DNA from: Rutidosis leptorrhynchoides
Lineage: Eukaryota; Streptophyta; Magnoliopsida; Asterales; Asteraceae
Reading direction: 5' to 3'
Length of the DNA stretch: 64,000 bases
NCBI RefSeq assembly: GCF_046630445.1
Contig: NC_092338.1
Span: forward strand, 223,273,501-223,337,500
The position numbers and the translations under genes were made by a program. Under the pieces are notes generated by a model. It was not told the DNA's origin. It did not search any database and saw only the letters and a program-made list of their open reading frames with translations. Positions 33,633-44,462 of this stretch are shown here, piece by piece (position 1 is the stretch's first letter; every line of letters starts with the position of its first letter).

Positions 33633-36091
33633 TGTAGCGACCCGACAAAATTGTCATTGACGGCGCCGCTAACTTAGGTCCCGTTACGTGGTCGTAGTCC
33701 CTATATGAGACTCGTTTGACCAAAACTATGTCGCATTCATTTGAAAAGTACAAGACTTGCAAAGTTTAGTTTACCAAACGGATCGACAACAAGTTTAAGT
33801 TTACAAAAGTAGTAATGTATAAATGAAATAACTTGCGACATAATTAGTTGAAAATCACAGTTGCTATAAATAGCGTAAGTATGTATGTATGCTTGACTCC
33901 AAGCAAGAAATCAGAGTGTATGCATGTATGCTCGACCCCAAGCAAGTATGAAAGTACGCGGAAGCATGTATCAAATAGCCATGTATGAACCTGAGAAACA
34001 TATAGAAAACTGTCAACGAAAAACGTTGGTGAAATCATAGGTTTAGTAAATGAGTATGTAAGTAAAATAAGTTGAACCACAAGTTATAGTATAAGTCGAT
34101 TTTCCGAATCGTTTGAATTCCATAAGTATTGTTGTTTACCGAGCACCCAATTATCAAAGCTTAACCGTATCATTTACCTCAGCATAAAAGTGTTAGAACA
34201 TACACCGTACCAGAATATATTTCATTCGCTTAACGGTAGCGAACCGTCCGAATGAGGGTTAGTCAAACCCGTATGGATCCACACAACATAGTCTCGCTTA
34301 CACCATCTGATGTAATTAATGATAATTGAATTGAGGGTTTTCGTTCAAACTCGTCCGTATCTTTGTATTCGTATTCGTGTTTGATGTATAAAAGTATGAA
34401 AGGTATATATACATATGAAATGTATATAAGTATGTAACGTATATGTTTCTCAGCCCACGATTTAAAAATATAAAAGTTGTTGAAAAAGTGGGACTATGAT
34501 CTCACCTCGAGTGCACGAGTATAAAAGTATTTCACAAAGTAAACGTGTGCATGAAAGTTGCTTAGCCTTGACCTAAACAAGTAAGTTGTATCAATTAACC
34601 GGTTACGACACAAGGTCGGGTGAAATGTGTTCAATTAGTCCTATGGCTCGTTAAGACTCGAATAATATAGCAAGTGAATCACGTTGTCAAGTTTCATGCA
34701 AGAATCAAGTATGAACGCATGTTAGAACGTTTGCATAAGTGTTTTGTTAAGTTTTACTAAAAGTCAAACTTGGTCAAAGTCAATAAAAAAGTCAACGGGG
34801 TAGGGTCAGGTCCCGGACTATTTTCCTAAGCTTAGAAATCATATATGAGCATGTTGTCCAAGTTTCATGTTGATCGGGGGTGCGTAGCATACATAGAATT
34901 GAGCGAAAATTGACGTTTTTGGGCAGTCTGCCTCAGATGCGCCGCATCTGAGGCAGATGCGCCGCATCTGCAGCTGTATCAGCAAATTCTGGGACAGTTT
35001 TCACTTATACAATTTCAACTTCAAACGATCATAACTTTTGACTCGTTAACATTCAAAACACGTATCTTATATCATTGGAAAGGTAATTTAAAGAGGAATA
35101 CAACTAAACACATTTCATGAATCAATTCCATCATTAAAAACAATGAAAACCTCAATAAATGATCGTTAAATGTTCAAAATCAACGTTTCAAGTTCATAAA
35201 AAGCATTTCTTGACTCGGGAATCCAATTCACACATATGATATGCCGTTTTGAAGGTATTGAAACATAAATTACAACTAATCACTAACTAATAACATTTCA
35301 TGGCATTCAAAGCATCAAAAGTTCATTTTAGAGTTCATCAAACCCTAATCAAAATCATGAATTCAACCATTTTGTAAATGAAGCTTTTCTAAATCAACCT
35401 ACACATCAAAATGAAGCTAATGATGCTAGTAACACATTTAATACATGAACTTTAACATTTTAACAACATTTAATCACCCAAAACTCAAGATTAAGCACAC
35501 TCATTTCAAATGTTCAAACTAGTTACTCAAAACAACAAATCGAGCAAACAAAACGTATATTCATGCTAGACACGAGCCATAGACACTAACTAACACCATT
35601 TCAAGTATATAAAACGAATTTAGAGAAATATAATGTTTTAGGAACGTTACCCAAACGAGATGAAGTTGGTATCAAATTATAGGGGATGAAGAGAGGATTC
35701 CAAATATGTAATTTGTTTTGTTGTAAGCCTCCTAGATCGAATTTAGATGATGAATGATTGAATTGGGTGTTTGTGTGTTCTTGAGATGGAGAGAAAAAGA
35801 GATGAGGGAGATGATGAAAATGAATGAATGGTAGAAAGTGGGTTGACTAGTTGACCTAGTCAACTAGTTTGCCCACTTGGCAACTCCGGTCCCTCGAGTT
35901 TAAAAGCGGGTGCGGGATTTTACCGAACGAATATTTTAAAAACGCAAATTAACGAGCGATGTTATAATTAAATAACGGGAATATTAAGAACGTTAGTTAA
36001 CGAAAGATACAAATTTAGATAACGAAAGATATTATCTAAAAAAAAAGACGGTGTTAAAAATAAATTTAAAGAAAAAATGCGGGATGTTACA
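33633..36091 (-). repeat. 3' LTR of the nested minus-strand element (2459 bp)
   Basis: Direct repeat of 38242-40686. It contains a double GC-rich palindrome (34930-34970) in AT-rich surroundings. Three-to-four-fold GTATG/GCATG-rich repeats lie near 33880-33975. Confidence 0.92.
34930..34970. other. Double GC-rich palindrome in the LTR
   Basis: GCCTCAGATGCG-C-CGCATCTGAGGC (perfect 12-bp arms, 34930-34954) is followed at once by CAGATGCG-C-CGCATCTG (34954-34970). In the partner LTR (about 39531-39571) one base change breaks the first arm. Confidence 0.75.
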
Positions 36092-36128
36092 TTACCTACA
36101 CCTTAAAAGAAATTTCGTCCCGAAATTT

Positions 36129-36451
36129 AGTTAGAAGTAGTAGTCGTTGTTTATCCCTCGAGATCTTGCGTTGCCAATTCCACGAATAAGTGAAGGTACT
36201 TCCTTGGACATTCCAACGAACCTTGACGGTCGAGATTTTATGTTGTTTCAAAGTTTGGTTTCATGATTCAAAATTTCAACCGGTTCTCCTAGGAAGTGAA
36301 GTTTATCGTTGATAGTAAGTTCATCGAAGAGGATAACAAGTTCTTGTTTCGCAAGACACACATTTAAGTTTGATACACAGAATGTAGGATGAACGGAATT
36401 TATTTGAGTCGGAAGTTCGAAACAGTAAGCAATGGGCACAACACGCCCCAA
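36129..36451 (-). pseudogene. Remnant of pol C-terminus (integrase tail and chromodomain start)
   Basis: The minus strand at 36451-36248 reads AYCFELPTQINSVHPTFCVS, then CLAKQELVILFDELTINDKL and EPVEILNHETKL. This matches the intact-order Tekay segment at 44100-44280 ([40 protein letters not shown]). The chromodomain continues only as degraded sequence towards the PPT. It shows that this element is a deletion derivative of a Tekay-type parent. Confidence 0.75.
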
Positions 36452-38227
36452 GATTTCAAAAGGATTAAAAATATCGCGGATTTAGCTTTCTACATTTCCG
36501 AAACGAACTACACCTTTTCAAGGTGCGACTTTTAACGTTACGTGGTTTCTCACATGGAATTCGAAAGGTATACATCTAACATTGGCATAGCTCCTTTGGC
36601 GACTACGGGCCGTCTCGAGCCTTTCTCGGATTGGAAGGATTTTAACGGTTACACCATGAATGAGTCCAGGTTCGGTGACTTGATTATCATTTACTTGGTT
36701 CTACAAAAGGAGAATGACGTTTCCGGTCATATAAGATTTCAAAAGGTGTGACGTTAAGACTTGAACGATAACCATCGTTGTAAGAGAATTTGGTTAAAGG
36801 CAAAGACTTTTCTCAAGAAATTTTGAAGTTGATAACACAAATTCGTATTATGGTTCCCCAGGTTCAAATCGTACATTTGCTTTATTCGTCGGTGCGTGGA
36901 TGATACGCGGTACCCATGTTTAAACGTGGTCCCGAGGCTTTTTGTAAGGTACACTGAAATTTAGAAGTGAAACGAGAATCTCGATCCTAGACGAGGTACA
37001 TTTCCTCAAGATATATTTGAACAAGTTTTTTTTTTTTTCAAGAATTTCGCGCCGCGAAAGATTTATCGGTTTCCGAAAATGTTCGTTAGGACTATTCACC
37101 CTCGTGGTGAATACTAGTATAATGTGAAGAGTCTCTCTCTCCATTGAGAATTTAGAATAAAGATTTCCTTAAACGGAAATACGAGTGTAAGGCGAGAGAA
37201 GTTTCCGCCTCGATGTGAGCATAACAAGCATATTGTAGTTCGTCGATAAAATCGTAAGAAAACGAGATAGTATACAAGTGTAACATATATTTGAAGTTGA
37301 AAGAATTTGTCATCCGTTCGGAAGCATAAGTATGGTTCAATAATAATCGACGATGTGTCCCAGGTATGGTTGTTATCAGTATTCTCGGAATTGTCGGATG
37401 TCCAAACAAGAAAAATGAAATCATGTACATGGCACATGGTGGTGATTAGGTTGATCGAGTCCAATCACCATCACGTGTCATTAGAACTTTGGTATGAATT
37501 ACCGTAATATAACCACGTTGATCGAGTGTCGTTATATTACGCTATCTCATACCTCCATTCCCACATCACTCCATAGATTCAAGTTCGTGTAATCGTGAAA
37601 ATTTAAAATGAATAAATTGTAACGACGTCTCTAACGTGACTCGTATTGAATCGAAAGAATTAGTGCAACCCTAAAGAAGCGTTCCTCGAGGGAAATGTAT
37701 AAATGATTGTCACGTCAATGCGGTTCAAGTCAAACAATAATGTATTCCGGTACGAGAAGTGTAACGAATCATGATAACGAATAGTACGCAACCGTAGTGA
37801 TAAATAGTGATGACGAGACTCACCTAGAGTAGTGGTGGTAGTAACACAAAATGGTAGATAGTAAGGAACACCGGTGTGACACCGATAGTAAGTTGAGACG
37901 ATTGGCGAATAACAACGTGGGAGACAGAGTTCCCGAACTAGTGTGACTAATGAAGTCGTCGTCATCCTTACGCGTATGAATCTTGAATTTACGCGTGTTA
38001 CCAGAAAGTTGCAGAATACGAGTTCGTATGATGAAAACTTGGTACCATTAAGAAGTTTGCCTAAGAATGATTCAAGTATAATGCACAAGTAGTCAAGTAA
38101 GTGCTATCTATAGCAAATGTATGTCAGAATGCAATGATTTACTATCCGGTTGTAGTATAGATTCACTAATGCGTCCTAACGACTTTGTCAGACACACTAA
38201 TACACATCCTAGTTCCCTACAACCAAC
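36452..38227 (-). other. Internal region of nested element, no intact gene; 63-bp palindrome at 37491-37553
   Basis: Open frames are short and unrelated to known domains. The palindrome with GGTATGA...TCATACC arms matches the 61-bp palindrome of the two other non-autonomous elements, including its flank (ATCAC(G)...TTAGAAC). The 57-residue antisense ORF is absent here. Confidence 0.6.
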
Positions 38228-38241
38228 GCTCTGATACCATC

Positions 38242-40686
38242 TGTAGCGACCCGACAAAATCGTCATTGACGGCGCCGCTAACTTAGGTCCCGTTACGTGG
38301 TCGTAGTCCCTATATGAGACTCGTTTGACCAAAACTATGTCGCATTCATTTGAAAAGTACAAGACTTGCAAAGTTTAGTTTACCAAACGGATCGACAACA
38401 AGTTTAAGTTTACAAAAGTAGTAATGTATAAATGAAATAACTTGCGACATAATTAGTTGAAAATCACAGTTGCTATAAATAGCGTAAGTATGTATATATG
38501 CTTGACTCCAAGCAAGAAATCAGAGTGTATGCATGTATGCTCGACCCCAAGCAAGTATGAAAGTACGCGAAAGCATGTATCAAATAGCCATGTATGAACC
38601 TGAGAAACATATAGAAAACTGTCAACGAAAAACGTTGGTGAAATCATAGGTTTAGTAAATGAGTATGTAAGTAAAATAAGTTGAACCACAAGTTATAGTA
38701 TAAGTCGATTTTCCGAATCGTTTGAAATCCATAAGTATTGTTGTTTACCGAGCACCCAATTATCAAAGCTTAACCGTAACATTTACCTCAGCATAAAAGT
38801 GTTAGAACATACACCGTACCAGAATATATTTCATTCGCTTAATGGTAGCGAACCGTCCGAATGAGGGTTAGTCAAACTCGTATGGATCCACACAACATAG
38901 TCTCGCTTACACCATCTGATGTAATTAATGATAATTGAATTGAGGGTTTTCGTTCAAACTCATCCATATCTTTGTATTCGTATTCGTGTTCGATGTATAA
39001 AAGTATGAAAGGTATATATACATATGAAATGTATATAAGTATGTAACGTATATGTTTCTCAGCCCACGATTTAAAAATATAAAAGTTGTTGAAAAAGTGG
39101 GACTATGATCTCACCTCGAGTGCACGAGTATAAAAGTACTTCACAAAGTAAACGTGTGCATGAAAGTTGCTTAGCCTTGACCTAAACAAGTAAGTTGTAT
39201 CAATTAACCGGTTACGACACAAGCTCGGGTGAAATGTGTTCAATTAGTCCTATGGCTCGTTAAGACTCGAATAGTATAGCAAGTGAATCACGTTGTCAAG
39301 TTTCATGCAAGAATCAAGTATGAACGCATGTTAGAACGTTTGCATAAGTGTTTTGTTAAGTTTAACTAAAAGTCAGACTTGGTCAAAGTCAACGGGGTAG
39401 GGTCGGGTCTCGGACTATTTTCCTAAGCTTAGAAATCATATATGAGCATGTTGTCCAAGTTTCATGTTGATCGGGGGTGCGTAGCATACATAGAATTGAG
39501 CGAAAATTGACGTTTTTGGGCAGTCTGCCTCAGATGTGCCGCATCTGAGGCAGATGCGCCGCATCTGCAGCTGTATCAGCAAATTCTGGGGCAGTTTTCA
39601 CTTATACGATTTCAACTTCAAACGATCATAACTTTTGACTCGTTAACATTCAAAACACGTATCTTATATCGTTGGAAAGGTAATTTAAAGAGGAATACAA
39701 CTAAACACATTTCATGAATCAATTCCATCATTAACAACAATGAAAACCTCAATTAATGATCGTTAAATGTTCAAAATCAACGTTTCAAGTTCATAAAAAG
39801 CATTTCTTGACTCGGGAATCCAATTCACATATATGATATGCCATTTTGAAGGTATTGAAACATAAATTACAACTAATCACTAACTAATAACATTTCATGG
39901 CATTCAAAGCATCAAAAGTTCATTTTAGAGTTCATCAAACCCTAATCAAAATCATGAATTCAACCATTTTGTAAATGAAGCTTTTCTAAATCAACCTACA
40001 CATCAAAATGAAGCTAATGATGCTAGTAACACATTTAATACATGAACTTTAACATTTTAACAATATTTAATCACCCAAAACTCAAGATTAAGCACACCCA
40101 TTTCAAATGTTCAAACTAGTTACTCAAAATAACAAATCGAGCAAACAAAACGTATATTCATGCTAGACACGAGCCATAGACACTAATTAACACCATTTCA
40201 AGTATATAAAATGAATTTAGAGAAATATAATGTTTTAGGAACGTTACCCAAACGAGATGAAGTTGGTATCAAATTGTAGGGGATGAAGAGAGGATTCCAA
40301 ATATGTAATTTGTTTTGTTGTAAGCCTCCTAGATCGAATTTAGATGATGAATGATTGAATTGGGTGTTTGTGTGTTCTTGAGATGGAGAGAAAAAGAGAT
40401 GAGGGAGATAATGAAAATGAATGAATGGTAGAAAGTGGGTTGACTAGCTGACCTAGTCAACTAGTTTACCCACTTGGCAACTCCGGTCCCTCGAGTTTAA
40501 AAACGGGTGCGGGATTTTACCGAACGAATATTTTAAAAACGCAAATTAACGAACGATGTTATAATTAAATAACGGGAATATTAAGAACGTTAGTTAACGA
40601 AAGATACAAATTTAGATAACGAAAGATATTATCTAAAAAAAGACGGTGTTAAAAATAAATTTAACGGAAAAATGCGAGATGTTACA
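38242..40686 (-). repeat. 5' LTR of the nested minus-strand element (2445 bp)
   Basis: Partner of 33633-36091; its inner end abuts the PBS (complement of CTCTGATACCA at 38229-38239). Confidence 0.92.
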
Positions 40687-40691
40687 AACAA

Positions 40692-41100
40692 CAACAACAA
40701 CAACAACAGCAACTACAACAATCATCTTAACAACAATAATAACCGCAACAACAACAACAACAATCAGAAGCAGCTATGCCAAAGGTGTGAAAAGTATCAC
40801 TCGGGGTTCTGCACCAAATTTTGCAACAAGTGTAAAAATAAAATGGTCATAGAGCTGCAAAGTGTGAGGTCTACGGACCAGGGGTTAACAGAACGAAAGG
40901 AATAAATAGTGTCGGAACGAGTAATGGCGGAGCAAGTAGTGTCGGAGCAAGTTATGCCAATGTAGTTTGTTATAAATGTGGAAAACCGGGCCACATTATT
41001 AGAAATTGCCCGAACCAGGAGAACACGAATGGACAAGGCCGCGGAAGAGTTTTCAATATTAATGCGGCAGAGGCACAGGAAGACCCGGAGCTTGTTACGG
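40692..41100 (+). pseudogene. gag: Ty3 gag C-terminus with zinc knuckles
   Basis: This continues the Asn-rich linker in frame, then gives CQRCEKYHSGFCTKFCNKCK. A frame change at about 40840 (one base, in an A-rich run) is needed before GHRAAKCEVYGPG. Next comes a classic CCHC knuckle, CYKCGKPGHIIRNC, at about 40972-41015. Two knuckles in tandem are usual for this gag type and bind the element RNA. Without correction the first knuckle frame ends at 40905. Confidence 0.8.
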
Positions 41101-41693
41101 GTACGTTTCTTATTGACAATAAATCTGCTTACGTTTTATTTTATTCGGGTGCGGATAGAAGCTATACGAGTAGAGATTTTTGTGCTAAATTAAGTTATCC
41201 ATTGACGCCTTTGGATAGTAAATTTTTACTCGAATTAGCAAATGGTAAATTAATTTCAGCAGATAATATATGTCAGAATCGAGAAATTAAACTGGTTAGC
41301 GAAACATTTAAGATTGACTTGATACCAGTAGAGTTAGGGAGTTTTGATGTGATAATCGATATGGACTGGTTGAAAGAAGTGAAAGCAGAGATCGTTTGTT
41401 ACAAAAATGCAATTCGCATTATACGAGAAAAAGGAAAACCCTTAATGGTGTACGGAGAAAAGGGCAACACGAAGCTACATCTTATTAGTAATTTGAAGGC
41501 ACAAAAACTAATAAGAAAAGGTTGCTATGCTGTTCTAGCACACGTCGAGAAAGTACAAACTGAAGAAAAGAGCATCAATGATGTTCCCGTCGCAAAAGAA
41601 TTTCCCGATGTATTTCTGAAAGAATTACCGGGATTACCCCCACATCGATCCGTTGAATTTCAAATAGATCTTGTACCAGGAGCTGCACAATAG
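41101..41693 (+). pseudogene. pol: Aspartic protease domain of pol
   Basis: TGTFLIDNKSAYVLFYSGAD corresponds to the protease active site, but the catalytic Asp of D-S/T-G is Tyr here (TAT, one change from GAT). Downstream, FDVIIDMDWLKEVKAEI and [20 protein letters not shown] match the family. A one-base deletion at about 41688 shifts the frame and creates TAG 41691 just before the RT domain. Confidence 0.85.
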
Positions 41694-42532
41694 CTCGTGC
41701 TCCTTACAGACTCGCACCCAGCGAGATGAAAGAACTGCAAAGCCAATTACAAGAACTTTTAGAGCGTGATTTCATTCGTCCAAGCACATCACCGTGGGGA
41801 GCTCCTATTTTGTTTGTCAAGAAGAAAGATGGTACATTCAGGTTGTGTATCGACTACCGAGAGTTGAACAAACTTACCATCAAGAACCGCTACCCACTAC
41901 CGAGAATCGACGACTTATTTGATCAACTACAAGGCTCGTCTGTTTATTCAAAGATTGACTTACATTCCGGGTATCATCAAATGCGGGTGAAAGAAGATGA
42001 TATTCCAAAGACTGCTTTCAGAACACGTTACGGTCGTTACGAGTTTATGGTCATGCCGTTTGGTTTAACTAATGCACCAGCTGTGTTCATGGACCTTATG
42101 AACCGAGTGTGTGGACAATACCTTGACAATTTTGTCATTGTATTCATTGATGACATACTTATTTACTCAAAGAATGACTAAGAACACGGTGAACATTTGA
42201 GAAAGGTGTTAGAAGTATTGAGGAAGGAAGAATTGTACGCTAAATTTTCAAAGTGTTCATTTTGGTTGGAAGAAGTTCAATTCCTCGGTCACATAGTGAA
42301 CAAAGAAGGTATTAAGGTAGATCCGGCAAAGATAGAAACTGTTGAAAAGTGGGAAACCCCGAAAACTCCGAAACACATATGCCAGTTTTTAGGACTAGCT
42401 GGTTACTACAGAAGATTCATCCAAGACTTTTACAGAATAGCAAAACCCTTGACTGCATTAACGCATAAAGGGAAGAAATTTGAATGGAAGGATGAACAAG
42501 AGAAAGCGTTTCAGTTATTGAATAAAAGCTAA
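41694..42532 (+). pseudogene. pol: Reverse transcriptase domain of pol
   Basis: Frame 41726-42532 holds [50 protein letters not shown] and the catalytic [10 protein letters not shown], all intact. TAA at 42179 lies just after the catalytic motif where the frame otherwise continues. A one-base deletion near 42527 (AATAAAAGCTAACT) moves the following RNase H into another frame. The thumb region FLGHIVNKEGIKVDPAKIE and FLGLAGYYRRFIQDF is present. Confidence 0.92.
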
Positions 42533-42990
42533 CTACGGCACCTATATTGTCATTGCCTAAAGGGAATAATGATTTTGTGATTTATTGTGATGCATCAAAG
42601 CAAGGTCTCGGTTGTGTATTAATGCAACGAACGAAGGTGATTGCTTATGCGTCTAGACAATTGAAGATTCACGAACAAAATTATACGACGCATGATTTGG
42701 AATTAGGCGCGGTTGTTTTTGCATTAAAGACTTGGAGGCACTACTTATATGGGGTCAAAAGTATTATATATACCGACCACAAAAGTCTTCAACACATATT
42801 TAATCAGAAACAACTGAATATGAGGCAGCGTAGGTGGATTGAATTGTTGAATGATTACGATTTGAGATTCGTTACCACCCGGTGGAAGGCAAATGTGGTA
42901 GCCGACGCCTTGAGCAGGAAGGACAGAGAACCCATTCGAGTAAAATCTATGAATATAATGATTCACAATAACCTTACCACTCAAATAAAG
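42533..42990 (+). pseudogene. pol: RNase H domain of pol
   Basis: [20 protein letters not shown] carries the first catalytic Asp, then [20 protein letters not shown] (Glu) and [11 protein letters not shown] (Asp), ending [13 protein letters not shown]. These are the Ty3-type RNase H motifs. It is in one frame with integrase from 42547 to 44016. Confidence 0.9.
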
Positions 42991-44166
42991 GAGGCGCAAC
43001 AAGGAGTTTTAAAAGAGGTAAATTTAAAGGATGAAATACCCAAAGGATCGGAGAAGCATCTTAATATTCGGGAAGACGGAACCCGGTATAGGGCTGAAAG
43101 GATTTGGGTACCAAAATTTGAAGATATGAGAGAAATGGTACTTAGAGAAGCTCATAAAACCAGATACTCAATACATCCTGGAACGGGGAAGATGTACAAG
43201 GATCTCAAGAAACATTTTTGGTGGCCGGGTATGAAAGCAGATGTTGCTAAATACGTAAGAGAATGTTTTACGTGTTCTAAGGTCAAAGCTGAGCATCAGA
43301 AACCATCAGGTCTACTTCAACAACCCGAAATCCCGGAATGGAAATGGGAAAACATTACCATGGATTTCATCACTAAATTGCCAAGGACTGCAAGTGGTTT
43401 TGATACTATTTGGGTAATAGTTGATCGTCTCACCAAATCAGCACACTTCCTGCCAATAAGAGAAGATGACAAGATGGATAAGTTAGCACGACTGTATTTG
43501 AAAGAAGTCGTCTCCAGACATGGAATACCAATCTCTATTATCTTTGATAGGGATGGCAGATTTATTTCAAGATTCTGGCAGACATTACAGCATGCATTAG
43601 AAACTCGTCTAGACATGAGTACTACCTATCATCCACAAACTGATGGGCAGAGCGAAAGGACGATACAAACGCTTGAACACATGCTACGAGCATGTGTTAT
43701 TGATTTCGGAAACAGTTGGGATCGACACCTACCGTTAGCAGAATTTTCCTACAACAACAGTTATCATTCTAGTATTGAGATGGTGCCATTTGAGGCACTT
43801 TATGGTAGAAAGTGCAGGTCTCCGATTTGTTGGAATGAAGTGGGGGATAGACAGATTACGGGTCCGGAGATAATACAAGAAACTACCGAGAAAATCATCC
43901 AAATTCAACAAAGATTGAAAACCGCCCAGAGTCGACAAAAGAGCTACGCGGACAGTAAAAGAAAAGATATAGAGTTTGAAATTGGAGAAATGGTCATGCT
44001 TAAGGTTTCACCTTGAAAAGGCGTTGTTTGATTTGGTAAACAGGGGAAACTAAATCCAAGGTACATTGGACCATTCAAGATTATAGATCGTGTCGAACCA
44101 GTAGCTTACCAACTGGAGCTACCTCAACAACTCGCGGCTGTACATAGCACTTTCCACGTCTCAAAT
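42991..44166 (+). pseudogene. pol: Integrase domain of pol
   Basis: The HHCC zinc site is intact (H in [13 protein letters not shown] in ECFTCSKV). Core catalytic residues are D in [11 protein letters not shown] in [12 protein letters not shown], and E in [14 protein letters not shown]. Frame 42547-44016 ends at TGA 44014, followed by TGA 44029. At these sites the family would have Trp (SPWKG) and Arg, one transition each, after which the frame continues to 44427. Confidence 0.9.
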
Positions 44167-44427
44167 TTGAAGAAATGTTTTGCTAAAGAAGATCTCACTA
44201 TTCCGTTGGACGAAATCCAAATCAATGAAAAACTTCAATTCATTGAAGAACCCGTCGAAATAATGAATCGTGAGGTTAAGAGACCTAAACAAAATAAGAT
44301 ACCGATTGTTAAGGTTCAATGGAATGCTTGTAGAGGACCCGAGTTCACCTGGGAGCATGAAGATCAGATGAAGAAGAAATACCCGCATCTATTTCTAGAA
44401 GATTCGTCAACACTTTCAACAGCTTAA
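44167..44427 (+). pseudogene. pol: Chromodomain at the integrase C-terminus
   Basis: [21 protein letters not shown] and [19 protein letters not shown] form the group-II chromodomain typical of Tekay chromoviruses. This domain directs integration to marked chromatin. The stop TAA (44425-44427) overlaps the first base of the conserved hairpin. Confidence 0.85.
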
Positions 44428-44462
44428 AATTTCGGGACGAAATTTATTTAACGGGTAGGTAC
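44427..44462 (+). other. Hairpin and primer tract before the 3' LTR
   Basis: AAATTTC-GGGAC-GAAATTT (44427-44445) is followed by ATTTAACGGGTAGGTAC and then the LTR. The purine-rich GGGTAGG is the only plausible plus-strand primer tract and is unusually short. Confidence 0.75.

Larger units (their letters stand above)
33633..40686 (-). mobile_element. Non-autonomous Ty3 element (Tekay deletion derivative), minus strand
   Basis: LTRs at 38242-40686 (5') and 33633-36091 (3') read TGTAACATC...GGGTCGCTACA on the minus strand. The duplication is AACAA (33628-33632 and 40687-40691). PBS TGGTATCAGAGCG is on the minus strand at about 38228-38240, and the hairpin/PPT is at 36092-36128. The internal region is only 2150 bp. 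LTRs differ by roughly 1-2 percent by eye, including a 12-bp deletion near 39385. Confidence 0.92.

Noticed and set aside
33844-34080. 78-codon minus frame, repeated at 38453
   Set aside because: LTR sequence duplicated in both LTRs; no domain.
34930-34970. Rho-independent terminator
   Set aside because: GC hairpin lacks a T-run and the context is a plant LTR.
36542-38088. Several frames of 66-142 codons in the nested minus-strand element
   Set aside because: No domain, no homologue in sister elements, and overlapping on both strands.
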